Assembly: GCA_029101005.1 (NCBI GenBank)
Contig: JAQXQE010000027.1
Location: forward strand, 1 to 64,000
Reading direction: 5' to 3'
Length of the DNA: 64,000 bases
Source of the DNA: Bacillota bacterium
Lineage (GTDB): Bacteria; Bacillota; Clostridia; Peptostreptococcales; Anaerovoracaceae
Shown: one piece after another, positions 8,193 through 16,941 of the stretch
Layout of the letters: each line of letters begins with the position of its first letter
How positions within the stretch are numbered: position 1 is the first letter of the stretch
Made by a program: the position numbers and the translations under genes
The notes under the pieces: generated by a model
The model's database searches: none
Told to the model about the DNA's origin: nothing
What the model saw: only the letters and a program-made list of their open reading frames with translations

Positions 8193-8762
8193 ATGAGAAA
8201 AGAAACTAAGCAAAACGCAGAACTTGAAATGAGAAGAGCGGACGACGTTATACGTCATCCGCTTTTTGTGTCTAATCTAGAGCGCCTCGAGGAACTCGAG
8301 GCGGACCGCATCTGGTGCTGTCACGGCTTCGGCCACCTGATGGACGTAGCTCGGCTGGCCTACATCTTCACACTCGAGCGCGGCTATGAGCTTCCAAAGG
8401 ATTTCGTATATGCCACCGCGCTCCTCCACGATATCGGCCGTTCGACTCAGTACCTCGAAGGAATTCCGCATGCAGAAGCCGGCATCGAGCCAGCCGCACA
8501 GATTCTTACAGACTGCGGCTTCACCGAAGCCGAGATCGCAATGGCTCTTCGTGCCATCGCTGAGCACAGTGACGAAAGCGATGCCGACGCAGAGATTATC
8601 GCCAGAACCTGGCCAGACAAAGTTCATGACGAGCAATTGAGCAAGCAGCTCCGCGAAGTCCTCTACGACGGCGACAAGCTCTCCCGCGACTGCTTCCGCT
8701 GCAAAGTAGCCGACCAGTGCGATTGGGCGGAGTGGATGAAGAAGCGTGTATTAAGCTGGTAG
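8193..8762 (+). CDS. HD-domain metal-dependent phosphohydrolase in the folate operon
   Basis: A 189-residue soluble protein with the HD fold signature: CHGFGHLMDVARLA (first His), LLHDIGRS (HD pair near residue 78) and AEHSD. HD proteins hydrolyse phosphate esters or anhydrides. Its position between folE and folP makes a role on dihydroneopterin triphosphate or a phosphorylated pterin attractive; the archaeal pterin phosphodiesterase MptB is an HD protein, which gives precedent. Four Cys near the C-terminus (C-x3-C region, CFRCKVADQC) might bind metal. The ATG at 8193 lacks a strong ribosome site; the next ATG is 8229. Function is not established. Confidence 0.75.
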   Translation: MRKETKQNAELEMRRADDVIRHPLFVSNLERLEELEADRIWCCHGFGHLMDVARLAYIFTLERGYELPKDFVYATALLHDIGRSTQYLEGIPHAEAGIEPAAQILTDCGFTEAEIAMALRAIAEHSDESDADAEIIARTWPDKVHDEQLSKQLREVLYDGDKLSRDCFRCKVADQCDWAEWMKKRVLSW

Positions 8763-8782
8763 CGGCTGGGCGCGCTTGGCTC

Positions 8783-8814
8783 GGCTTGATAAATTGCGCC
8801 GAACTTTGGCAGCC
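8783..8814 (+). repeat. 32-bp hairpin repeat, copy 1
   Basis: First of three gap-free copies of a 32-bp element (others 26084-26115 and 29324-29355). The ends pair (GGCT/AGCC) and an inner stem pairs GATAAA with TTTGGC less well than in the other copies. It lies between the HD gene and folP. Confidence 0.65.
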
Positions 8815-8856
8815 TTTCAAGGCATACACAATGACATACAGGAAGGAACTCAATCA

Positions 8857-9666
8857 ATGAGAATCGGAAATAGAGAATTTGATACTGACAAGCATACCTA
8901 CATCATGGGAATCCTGAACGTAACTCCAGATTCATTCTCTGATGGCGGTAGATGGAACGAACTCGATGCTGCTCTCAAGCACGCTGAGCTCATGATCAAC
9001 CAGGGCGCTGACATCATCGATGTTGGCGGCGAGTCAACTCGGCCAGGCCACATTCAGATCAGTGAGCAGGAGGAGATCGAGCGTGTAACTCCAATAATCG
9101 AGCGCCTCAAGGCCGAATTCGATGCACCTGTTTCAATTGATACATACAAGGCGAACGTTGCCGAAGCTGCGCTCCAGGAAGGCGCCGACCTCGTCAATGA
9201 CATCTGGGGTCTCCAGTACGACCCTCGCATGGCTGAGGTCATCAAACAGTACAACGCCGCTTGCTGCCTCATGCACAACCGCAACGAGGCCAATTACAAC
9301 AATCTAATCCTCGATATGATGGACGATCTCCGCAAGTCAATAGAGCTCGCACACGATGCTGGCATCAGAAGCGACAAGGTCATCCTCGATCCAGGTGTTG
9401 GCTTTGGTAAAACCCTCGAGCACAACCTCCTCGTCATGAAGGAGCTCTCGGCTTTTCGTCTGCTCGGTTATCCGCTTCTTCTCGGTACATCGCGTAAGTC
9501 GATGATCGGCAAAACCCTTGACCTCCCATCCGACCAGAGAGAAGAGGGCACACTCGTAACCACAGTCATGGCCGTAGAAAGCGGATACGGATTCGTCCGC
9601 GTCCACGATGTTGAGAAGAATTATCGTGCTATCAAGATGGCCGAGGCCATCCTGGCGGCTCGATAG
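8857..9666 (+). CDS. folP: Dihydropteroate synthase
   Basis: Condenses 6-hydroxymethyl-dihydropterin diphosphate with p-aminobenzoate; the sulfonamide target. The 269-residue TIM barrel shows all family motifs: GILNVTPDSFSDGG, DVGGESTRPG, NDIWGL, LDPGVGFGKT, GTSRKSMIG and RVHDV. The ATG at 8857 follows GGAAGGA by nine bases; an in-frame upstream start at 8776 would run through the 32-bp repeat and is rejected. Confidence 0.95.
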   Translation: MRIGNREFDTDKHTYIMGILNVTPDSFSDGGRWNELDAALKHAELMINQGADIIDVGGESTRPGHIQISEQEEIERVTPIIERLKAEFDAPVSIDTYKANVAEAALQEGADLVNDIWGLQYDPRMAEVIKQYNAACCLMHNRNEANYNNLILDMMDDLRKSIELAHDAGIRSDKVILDPGVGFGKTLEHNLLVMKELSAFRLLGYPLLLGTSRKSMIGKTLDLPSDQREEGTLVTTVMAVESGYGFVRVHDVEKNYRAIKMAEAILAAR

Positions 9667-9710
9667 CGGAAGCGAATTGCCCCGCAAGTCGCCAAAATCA
9701 GATTTTCGCC

Positions 9711-9775
9711 CCAATCCCAACAATCCCAATCCAAACAGGACAATCACAGCAATCCCAATCCCAACAATTCAAACA
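9711..9775 (+). repeat. C/A-rich degenerate tandem repeat before folBK
   Basis: At least three copies of CAATCCCAA plus variants (CCAAAC, CAATTCAAAC) fill the folP-folBK gap. The strand is almost free of G, so it should be unstructured RNA. It could be a rut-like Rho loading site or simple slippage product; nothing else in the gap is recognised. Confidence 0.5.
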
Positions 9776-9791
9776 ATAAGGACTAAGAATT

Positions 9792-10688
9792 ATGGATAGA
9801 ATCAACATCTACAATCTCGAAATATTCGCATATCACGGTGTGCTCGCTGAGGAGAAGGCGGAAGGCCAGTTCTTCTATGTTGACGCAGAGCTGGAACTCG
9901 ACCTGAGCAAGGCAGGCAAGTCAGATGATCTGATGCAGACTGTCAACTACGCTGAAGTTTGCGAGAGCATCAGACGAGTGATGACTGAGAACGTATTTGA
10001 CCTAATTGAGACTTGTGCTGAGCAGATTGCGCAGACGATTCTCCTTGAGAATCCACTCATCAGCACTGTGACTGTCAGCATCAATAAGCCACATGCTCCA
10101 ATTCCGATGGAGTTCGAGAACGTGGCAGTGACAGTAACAAGATGCTGGCACAAGGCGTATATCGCACTTGGTTCTAACATTGGTGACTCAGAGGTGCTAA
10201 TCAGTGAGGCCGTCGCGAAGCTCGACGGCAATTCGCCAGTTAGCGCAAACTCCAACACAAACCTCACCAGGGTCACCAAGCAGTCGACGCTGATTAAGAC
10301 GAAGCCATATGGGGTGCTGGATCAGCCGGATTTCGTTAATGGAATGCTGGAGATTGAGACTCTTCTGAGTCCGCATGAGCTACTGGACAGATTGCATGAG
10401 ATTGAGGCGGAAGCTGGAAGAGAGCGCAAACTCAGATGGGGACCAAGAACACTGGACCTCGATATTATTCTCTATGATGATGAGATCATCGAGGACGATG
10501 ATCTCTGTGTTCCACATGTGGATATGGCGAACAGAGATTTCGTGCTCAAACCTTTAGCTGAGATTGCTCCGTACAAGGTGCATCCAGTTGAGTGTAAGAG
10601 AATTATACATATGCTCCGCGAGCTCGAAGAGCGAGACGGAGCTACCGCATCAGACGGCGGAGCTGCTGTAGACGGTTCGAACCCCTGA
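9792..10688 (+). CDS. folBK: Bifunctional dihydroneopterin aldolase / HPPK
   Basis: A fusion of two consecutive folate enzymes. Residues 1-118 are dihydroneopterin aldolase (NLEIFAYHGVLAEEK, VNYAEVCE, PHAPIPMEFENVAVTV). Residues 121-285 are 6-hydroxymethyl-dihydropterin pyrophosphokinase (YIALGSNIGDSE, FVNGMLEIET, RWGPRTLDLDIILYDDE, VPHVDMANRDFVLKPL). It is the last gene of the operon and ends with an Ala/Gly-rich tail. With folE, folP and folC this gives the path from GTP to dihydrofolate except for the triphosphate removal step. Confidence 0.93.
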   Translation: MDRINIYNLEIFAYHGVLAEEKAEGQFFYVDAELELDLSKAGKSDDLMQTVNYAEVCESIRRVMTENVFDLIETCAEQIAQTILLENPLISTVTVSINKPHAPIPMEFENVAVTVTRCWHKAYIALGSNIGDSEVLISEAVAKLDGNSPVSANSNTNLTRVTKQSTLIKTKPYGVLDQPDFVNGMLEIETLLSPHELLDRLHEIEAEAGRERKLRWGPRTLDLDIILYDDEIIEDDDLCVPHVDMANRDFVLKPLAEIAPYKVHPVECKRIIHMLRELEERDGATASDGGAAVDGSNP

Positions 10689-10763
10689 AGGTGTACCAAC
10701 ATGTAAACCTCGAGATTGTGAGAGAAATACATCTCTTTATCTTCTATTAAAAACTATTTTGCA

Positions 10764-12756
10764 GTGCTCCTGTTCCTGCTAATGAAGATGTGTCTTCACT
10801 CTGGTATTGGGGCAGGGGTGGCTGCGCTGTCTATATTTGCATGGGACAGGCGCATTCGCATAGCGCTACCAACAATATTCATGATATTCTATCTGCCGTT
10901 CTATGCGGATGATTTCTTCCTTATTATCTACTATGATATAACCTTTGTCTGTTGCGTGCTTCTCATGGAGCTATTGAGGAAGAATGCGGGTTTCTGCTCA
11001 AGTCGCAAATCGTTAATCATACTTATTGGCTCAACTGTGGCATTGCTGCTTATCGATTTCTCTATGCATTCTATTCGATATGGCCTTGTCAGCACCTTTG
11101 TCGTAGGGGGATCTGCCTATTGCCTGTATCGAATCTTCAGCATTTTCCTTATTGCTGAGAGCGTGCGGCTTCTGAATCTGTTCGTTAAGTCACCCAAAGT
11201 GAGTGCGCTCATTGTGTTCAACGCCTTATTCATTCTCAGTTTCATCAATTACTGGGTGTACGAGATTACGGGTAAAACTTTCATTCTTTCCAATCTACAT
11301 CTCGCCGGCACTGCGATGGGGGGTTCTTTCGGGCGTCCAGCTTAAGTCAAATGATCTGATTTGTTTCCTAATATACTTTTTCCTTGTGACAATCTTTAAT
11401 CTATTCCTTGCCAAACAGTGCTTTGCGGAGATCTCTCGTCAGAAACGCCAGAAGAGGGGAATTCTTGCCCTTATTAATCTTGCAGTTATTATTGTTCTAT
11501 CTATTGGTGGATTGTTGTCGCCTTTAATCTTTAACTCAGCTGTTAATCTTGGTTTCCCAAGTCATCTGATTATTAACATATAGACGTCCTCGAAGCCCTC
11601 TTATTATAATGACTTCATTAAAGGAATCACTTTCAAAGAGGAGCAGACAATGGAGGCAGCCGATGGTCCAAATATTATCGTGGTCATGAACGAGAGCTTC
11701 AGCGATCTGCGGGATGTCGGGGACTTTACGACAAACGAAGAGTTTACGCCTTTTATCGATGGCATAAGAGAAGACTATCCGTCTGGTACGCTGTACTCCT
11801 CGGTTTTTGGTAACAACACCTGTAGCTCTGAGTATGAGTTTCTTACTGGTGTGCCGACCGCATTCGCTGAGAAAGGATCAATAATGTATCAGCAATATCT
11901 TAAGGAGGGCGCGCCGTCGCTTGTATCGCTTCTCGAGGCGCAGAATTTCCGCACGGTCGGCATTCACCCGTATCGCAGGAACAGCTACAACCGTGCGAAT
12001 GCCTGGGAAGCGTTTGGATTTGACGAGACTCATTTCGATGAGGCTTTTACCTCGGCCTGGAAGGTGCGCAAGTACATAAGCGACTAGTCTTTCTACATGA
12101 GGATCATTGACGTCTATGAGGAGAATTCGGACCGTCCGTTTTTCTGTTATGGGATATCCATGCAGAATCACGCCACATATTTGTATGGCTATGAAGGTGA
12201 GGTGCAGCTGACGGGCAAATATCGTGGGAAGTATCCAGATGTTGACGAGTATTTGTCTCTTCTGAAGCTTACGGATAAAGACACGAAGGCTCTGATTGAG
12301 TATTTCTCGGCGGTGCCAGACGACACGATGATTGTCTTCTTCGGGGATCATCAGCCGATGATTGATAAGGATTTCTATAGCAAGCTTCTTGGACAGGATT
12401 TCAGCAGCGTTACGGTCCCAGAGAATTCCAAGCTGTATAAGATTCCATATTTCGTGTGGACCAACTACGATGCTGACATCGAGGTGCCAGAAGAGGCGAG
12501 CATCAATTATCTACCGAACATTATCCTCAATGCAGCTGGCGTTGCCAAGAACGACTGGTTCAACTTCACGGATGAGATGTTTACAGATTATCCAATCGTG
12601 ACTGAGAATTTCATCGAGGTGAATGAGAAATTAGTAGAAATGGATCAGGTGCACGAGAGATTAGACGAGGTAAAATCAGATTCCTATGGTCATCCATATT
12701 ACAGGCTCAAAAAGTTTCAGCTTGGAGTATATGTGAGGGCGCTAGGGCGAAATTAA
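10764..12756 (+). pseudogene. Broken LTA-synthase-like membrane sulfatase (COG1368 type)
   Basis: The reading frame of an alkaline-phosphatase/sulfatase-fold polyol-phosphate transferase is interrupted three times. Hydrophobic segments (10764-11320) end in a frameshift at a run of six G (11318-11323); removing one G joins them to the next frame. Two in-frame TAG codons follow (11581-11583 and 12085-12087), with open frame between and after them. Catalytic-domain motifs remain: VVMNESFSDL, CSSEYEFLTG, HPYRRNSYNRANAWEAFGFD, MQNHATY and FFGDHQPMI. The intact family member would place glycerol-phosphate or similar groups on a cell-surface polymer. The N-terminus may also be trimmed, as a TGA lies just upstream (10719). 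Three lesions in one gene favour decay over programmed recoding. Confidence 0.85.
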
Positions 12757-12807
12757 GTTAATTGAAGCTTGAAGTATTCGCAGCTACAGTGTTGTTAAGG
12801 GATTTTG

Positions 12808-12836
12808 TTGACAGGGTGTAGATTGTGTGATATAGA
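12808..12836 (+). promoter_or_regulatory. Promoter of the protease/CWB2 operon
   Basis: TTGACA (12808-12813), a 17-bp spacer and TATAGA (12831-12836), the best consensus promoter in this part of the window, 33 bp before the protease start. Confidence 0.75.
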
Positions 12837-12868
12837 AAAGATGAAAGTTTATTTGATAGGGGGTTCAT

Positions 12869-15127
12869 ATGAATAGGTTGTTTAAGGTTGCTCTACCAAC
12901 TACACTAGCACTTGCTATTGTGTTGTTTATGAGCGCCTTTTCTTTTGCTAACACTTCAGATTCATCACCAATAGTTGTAAAGGCTGATGAATATAACTGG
13001 TCAGAATTAAAGGCTGGCGTAGACTACGTAGAAGATGAGATGCTTGTTACCTTTAAGGATGATATTGAAAGCAAAGATGTAGTTTATGAGTTTGCGAAAC
13101 GTTATAACTATGATATTGAAATTCTTTCATTCGGAGATTTCGCAGGAACCAAGACTGCATTAGTGAGATTAGAGAAAGGATCTTCTGTTGAAGACGCAAT
13201 ACGAAAGATTGAAGAAGATGAAGTGGTTCTTTCCGTTTCTCCAAATATAATTATTCGTATAGAGAATTCAATGGAACAATCACAGGCATACTCTCAGTGG
13301 CATATTGACAGATATACGATGCCGATTGTTTGGGATATGGCAAGATGTGATAATAATGTAACCGTTGCGGTGCTTGATGGTGCTGTTGATGTTCATCATG
13401 AAGATTTGGAAGATAATATACTTATGTCTTATGCAAAAGATGTTGTACATAATTGTGCTCTAACATCTGGAAATGATAATCATGCAACTCATGTTGCTGG
13501 AATTATTTCTGCTGTAGCAGATAATGATATAGGGGTTCAGGGCGTATCGTATAATGCAAATATCATTCCAATCAATATTAAGGATGATGATGGTGGGATA
13601 CGTAAAGAATCGGTAGTGCGTGCGTATAACCATTTATTGACTAATATTCCTGAGAATATAAATTTAAAGGTTATTAATTGTAGTTTTGGAGGTCCTGGGC
13701 TAACGGGAGACTTAGAAAACTATGTTAATGCGGCTGCAGCAAGAGGTATAATAACTGTTTGTGCTGCTGGAAATGAGAACACAGACGCTGCACATTATCC
13801 AAGTGATTATGAATCTTGCATCTCCGTAATAGCGGTTGATCAGAATGGAAATAAGGCAGGTTTTTCGAATTATGGAAGACTTTGTGATATAAGTGCGCCA
13901 GGTGTAAGTATCACCTCAACAATACATAACTCTTATGGTGAAATGAGTGGAACATCAATGGCGGCGCCTTTTGTATCAGGTGTTATTGCGCTGATGTATG
14001 CTGCAAATCCTTCATTAACAAATGATCAGGTGAAGCATTATTTATATAGCACTGCGGAGGATGTGGGCCCATCAGGGCGAGACAATAACAGCGGCTGGGG
14101 AATAATTGATCCATATAGGGCTGTTTTCAAAGCAAAAGAGGGTTATTGGAAGCGCTTGAACGGAGGTACGCGTTACGATACTATGAGAATGGTATCTAAT
14201 GAAGGTTGGAGTGATGATAGCTGTGACACGGCGATTGTTGCAACTGGAGAATCTTTCCCTGATGCGTTAGCTGCGACTTCACTTGCAGGAATTCATAATT
14301 GTCCTGTGATTCTTACAAAGTCATCAACATTATCACAGCAGGCGGCAGGTGAAATACAGCGTTTAGGGGTTGAGAATGTAATTCTGATTGGCGGATCAGA
14401 TGTAGTAAGCAATACTGTCAAGAGTCAAATTGAATCCATCGTTGGCAGTGGACATGTTTCTAGGATATATGGTGCGACAAGATATGATACAGCTGTAAAT
14501 ATTTATAATAATGGCAGTGGATGGTCAGATACTCTAATCGTTACTACTGGTCTATCTGCACCTGATTCATTATCTATAGCTCCATATGCATATGCAACAA
14601 AATCTCCTGTATTTCTTGCGGGACCAAATGGGAATTTATCGTCGAATGTGCGAGCTGCTATTTCCTCTGGCTCTTTCGATAAGGCAATAATAATTGGATC
14701 AAGTAGCAATGTATCAGAATCTACGGAGAACTTCCTTAAATCTCAGCTTGGATTAAACAAGGTGTATCGTATTTCTGGTAGCACAAGATATGTAACATCA
14801 TCAAAGATTGCAAAATGGGCGTGCGGAGAAGATCAGAATGCACCATTTAGCCCCGATGTGATTCTAGGCTATTCTCATGTAGCTATAGCGAATGGTGGAG
14901 ATAATGCTTTCCCAGATGGTTTATCGGGTGGTGCATTCTGTGGTCATAATAGATCGGTAATGCTTTTGATAGATAACAGCAAGACGTTCTCGAATAATGT
15001 TACATTAACTGATAATGTTAGTATACATATTCGAGATGTAGAGCTTGGCTATGCAATCGGCTCGAATGGTGTTATTTCCGACTCGTTACTAGACTCAATA
15101 GAGAGCTTCTTTATGGGTTGTTTGTAA
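12869..15127 (+). CDS. Secreted subtilisin-like protease with CWB2 cell-wall-binding repeats
   Basis: A 752-residue exported protein. Residues 1-28 are a signal peptide; 45-135 an I9-like propeptide (KAGVDYVEDEMLVTF...EEDEVVLSVSPN); about 150-425 an S8 peptidase with catalytic Asp near 169 (VAVLDGAVD), His near 205 (HATHVAG), oxyanion Asn (AAGNEN) and Ser near 363 (MSGTSMAAP). About 430-750 holds three CWB2 repeats starting RLNGGTRYDT, RIYGATRYDT and RISGSTRYVT, which anchor proteins to anionic wall polymer. The segments around the catalytic Asp and His (DGA, HATH) differ from the usual D[ST]G and HGTH. The gene is visibly AT-richer than its neighbours, suggesting transfer. It shares a 24-nt gap and probably an operon with the next gene. 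Confidence 0.9.
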   Translation: MNRLFKVALPTTLALAIVLFMSAFSFANTSDSSPIVVKADEYNWSELKAGVDYVEDEMLVTFKDDIESKDVVYEFAKRYNYDIEILSFGDFAGTKTALVRLEKGSSVEDAIRKIEEDEVVLSVSPNIIIRIENSMEQSQAYSQWHIDRYTMPIVWDMARCDNNVTVAVLDGAVDVHHEDLEDNILMSYAKDVVHNCALTSGNDNHATHVAGIISAVADNDIGVQGVSYNANIIPINIKDDDGGIRKESVVRAYNHLLTNIPENINLKVINCSFGGPGLTGDLENYVNAAAARGIITVCAAGNENTDAAHYPSDYESCISVIAVDQNGNKAGFSNYGRLCDISAPGVSITSTIHNSYGEMSGTSMAAPFVSGVIALMYAANPSLTNDQVKHYLYSTAEDVGPSGRDNNSGWGIIDPYRAVFKAKEGYWKRLNGGTRYDTMRMVSNEGWSDDSCDTAIVATGESFPDALAATSLAGIHNCPVILTKSSTLSQQAAGEIQRLGVENVILIGGSDVVSNTVKSQIESIVGSGHVSRIYGATRYDTAVNIYNNGSGWSDTLIVTTGLSAPDSLSIAPYAYATKSPVFLAGPNGNLSSNVRAAISSGSFDKAIIIGSSSNVSESTENFLKSQLGLNKVYRISGSTRYVTSSKIAKWACGEDQNAPFSPDVILGYSHVAIANGGDNAFPDGLSGGAFCGHNRSVMLLIDNSKTFSNNVTLTDNVSIHIRDVELGYAIGSNGVISDSLLDSIESFFMGCL

Positions 15128-15151
15128 TTTCTTATGAGAAAGGGGGATATT

Positions 15152-16501
15152 ATGAATAAAGCATTAAAAGTAATATTGTTTTCTTGCATTTTGTTCGTAG
15201 TAACATCTACAGCTGCTTTTGCGAATGTAGAAACGATGGATAGGTCTTCAGAATTCAAGTGTGGAGAAGATGTTTATAAGTATAAGGCTGGAGTAGATTA
15301 CAAAGATGGAGAAATAGTTGTTGATTTTGTTCTGAGTATCGAAAGTGAAGCGGATATATATGAAGTTGCAGAGAATAATTCATGCACTGCAGAAGTGATT
15401 AGTTTTGCTGATTATGGTAAATGTGCATTGTTTATACTCCCAGAAGGACAGAGTGTGCCTGAAGCTATTATCCAGGTAGAAAAAGATCCAAGAGTTAAAC
15501 AAGCTACTCCTAACATGTACTTTTGGCAAGAAACACCAGACGATGAGAAAAATGCTGAGGAAATAGATAGAATATCCGGCGCAACAAGGTATGATACTGC
15601 TATTGAAGTTGCAAACAGAATCAAAGAATTAAGAGACATAGAGAAATTTGAGAATATTGTGGTTGCCTATGGGGGAAATTATCCTGACGCTTTATCTGGT
15701 GGATATTTAGCATCTGTGAAGAATGCACCTATGCTTTTGGTTAATCCTGCAAACGAAACAAAAGTGGAGAAGTATATTAAGGATAATCTTGATTCAGATG
15801 GAACGGTTTATATTCTTGGTGGTGAAACGGTAGTGTCGAAGCGCTTTGAGAAGAAATTCACCAATGTAAAGAGAATTTGGGGAAAAAATCGTTATCTGAC
15901 AAATCTTGAAGTGCTCAAAGAAGCAGGCTTTCCAAAAGAGACAGATAATGAAGTGATGGTTTGTACAGGCAATGGTTATGCAGATAGCTTAGCGGCTTCT
16001 GCTACTGGCTGTCCGGTTCTTTTGGTAAATAATACTCTCAGCAAAGAGCAGAAGAAATTTATTATGGACAATCATATTAAGTGGTTTGATGTGCTTGGTG
16101 ATGAGACTGTTGTTTCAAAATCAATTGCAAAAGAATTGCAAGAGGTTGTATTTTCGCCAGGAAGTATACATCAATCGGTTGAGCTTACCTGCAGATATGC
16201 TGGTTCCGATAGAATTGGAACCTCAATAGAGGTCGCCAAGATGTATATGGGCGAAAAAACGTCTCCAATTCATAAACCGATTCCAAGTGCTGTTGTATTG
16301 GCATATGCGAACAGTTATGCTGATGGGCTTGCCGGAGGCGTACTGGCAAGTGAACTTGACGCACCTATTATACTCATCGATAATAAAGCAACCTCTATCG
16401 ATAAGGTAAAAGCATATTTGAAAGATGTAGGAATAGAAACGGTATATGTTCTAGGCGGATCATCTTTGATTAGTGATAATACAGTATATGCATTGAAGTA
16501 A
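15152..16501 (+). CDS. Exported CWB2 protein with a protease-type propeptide but no protease
   Basis: A 449-residue exported protein. A signal peptide (1-26) is followed by a region (about 40-125) clearly similar to the propeptide of the upstream protease: both have KAGVDY, a matching E-V-I-S-F block and an ending of the form P-N. There is no catalytic domain; three CWB2 repeats follow (RISGATRYDTAIEVAN, RIWGKNRYLTNLEV, RYAGSDRIGTSIEVAK), with the usual A-x-G-x-x-YADSLA and GG(E/S)xx(V/L)S motifs. The ATG at 15152 follows AGGGGG; one at 15134 has no such site. Because I9-type propeptides inhibit or fold subtilases, this may be a wall-bound inhibitor or partner of the upstream protease. Base composition is AT-rich like that gene. 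Confidence 0.88.
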   Translation: MNKALKVILFSCILFVVTSTAAFANVETMDRSSEFKCGEDVYKYKAGVDYKDGEIVVDFVLSIESEADIYEVAENNSCTAEVISFADYGKCALFILPEGQSVPEAIIQVEKDPRVKQATPNMYFWQETPDDEKNAEEIDRISGATRYDTAIEVANRIKELRDIEKFENIVVAYGGNYPDALSGGYLASVKNAPMLLVNPANETKVEKYIKDNLDSDGTVYILGGETVVSKRFEKKFTNVKRIWGKNRYLTNLEVLKEAGFPKETDNEVMVCTGNGYADSLAASATGCPVLLVNNTLSKEQKKFIMDNHIKWFDVLGDETVVSKSIAKELQEVVFSPGSIHQSVELTCRYAGSDRIGTSIEVAKMYMGEKTSPIHKPIPSAVVLAYANSYADGLAGGVLASELDAPIILIDNKATSIDKVKAYLKDVGIETVYVLGGSSLISDNTVYALK

Positions 16502-16549
16502 TTGCCTCAAAATTTTTAAATTCTGATTGAGACAAAGCGTTGACTTTAT

Positions 16550-16575
16550 ACACCCTCCCTTAAAAAGGAGGGTGT
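16550..16575 (+). repeat. Hairpin after the CWB2 genes
   Basis: ACACCCTCC-8nt-GGAGGGTGT is a perfect 9-bp stem about 50 bp after the second CWB2 gene. The bases after it are not T-rich. The stretch 16576-16735 has no convincing gene; it holds a TGTATAC-11nt-GTATACA inverted repeat (16710-16734) and sequence resembling a decayed interspersed element. Confidence 0.5.
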
Positions 16576-16735
16576 TACGCTTTAGACCTCCATTTTTCAA
16601 TTGTTTGAAGAAACAACATTTGTGGAACCCCTGGAAAGGCGACAGATGAGGGTAATGTGTCAAATAAACAAATTCCGATAACGCTTTTATAGAATACAAC
16701 AAAGAACAATGTATACAATGTATATTCGTATACAC

Positions 16736-16778
16736 AATCGGCACAAAGTACAAATTTCAAGCTTTGTGCCGATTTTTT
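16736..16778 (+). terminator. Strong intrinsic terminator
   Basis: AATCGGCACAAAG (16736-16748) pairs perfectly with CTTTGTGCCGATT (16762-16774), followed by TTTTTT. It ends whatever is transcribed rightward through 16.5-16.7 kb and insulates the sstT promoter five bases on. Confidence 0.85.
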
Positions 16779-16782
16779 GTGG

Positions 16783-16810
16783 TTGCATTACAAAGAATAT
16801 GGGTTATAAT
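16783..16810 (+). promoter_or_regulatory. Promoter of sstT
   Basis: TTGCAT (16783-16788), 16-bp spacer, perfect TATAAT (16805-16810). The predicted transcript has an untranslated leader of about 125 nt. Confidence 0.75.
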
Positions 16811-16822
16811 CATCAGAGTTGA

Positions 16823-16885
16823 CCGCCCTAGGCGGAAAAATCAAGCGATTATTCCCCAGTGCAAGAACAAGGCATAATAATCGCT
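16823..16885 (+). promoter_or_regulatory. Structured leader of sstT
   Basis: Two hairpins follow the promoter: CCGCC-CTA-GGCGG (16823-16835) and a perfect 10-bp stem AGCGATTATT / AATAATCGCT (16844-16853 with 16876-16885) enclosing a 22-nt loop. No known riboswitch is recognised and there is no terminator T tract. It may set mRNA stability or bind a regulator. Confidence 0.45.
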
Positions 16886-16941
16886 AATGTATAGAACAAA
16901 GATTTACTTATTAATTAACCCAAGCAAAGGAAAGGAAACCA

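Noticed and set aside
10672..10700. tRNA-like 3' end (GGTTCGAACCCC ... ACCA) at the end of folBK
   Set aside because: The T-arm stem does not pair and no D- or anticodon arm is found upstream; it lies inside the folBK frame.
11581..12087. Amber (TAG) recoding in the LTA-synthase-like gene
   Set aside because: TAG is used as a normal stop by many intact genes here, and the gene also has a frameshift, so decay is simpler.
16575..16760. Leftward frames of about 60-97 codons after the CWB2 genes
   Set aside because: No ribosome site, low-complexity product, and they overlap hairpins and a terminator; more likely repeat remnants.
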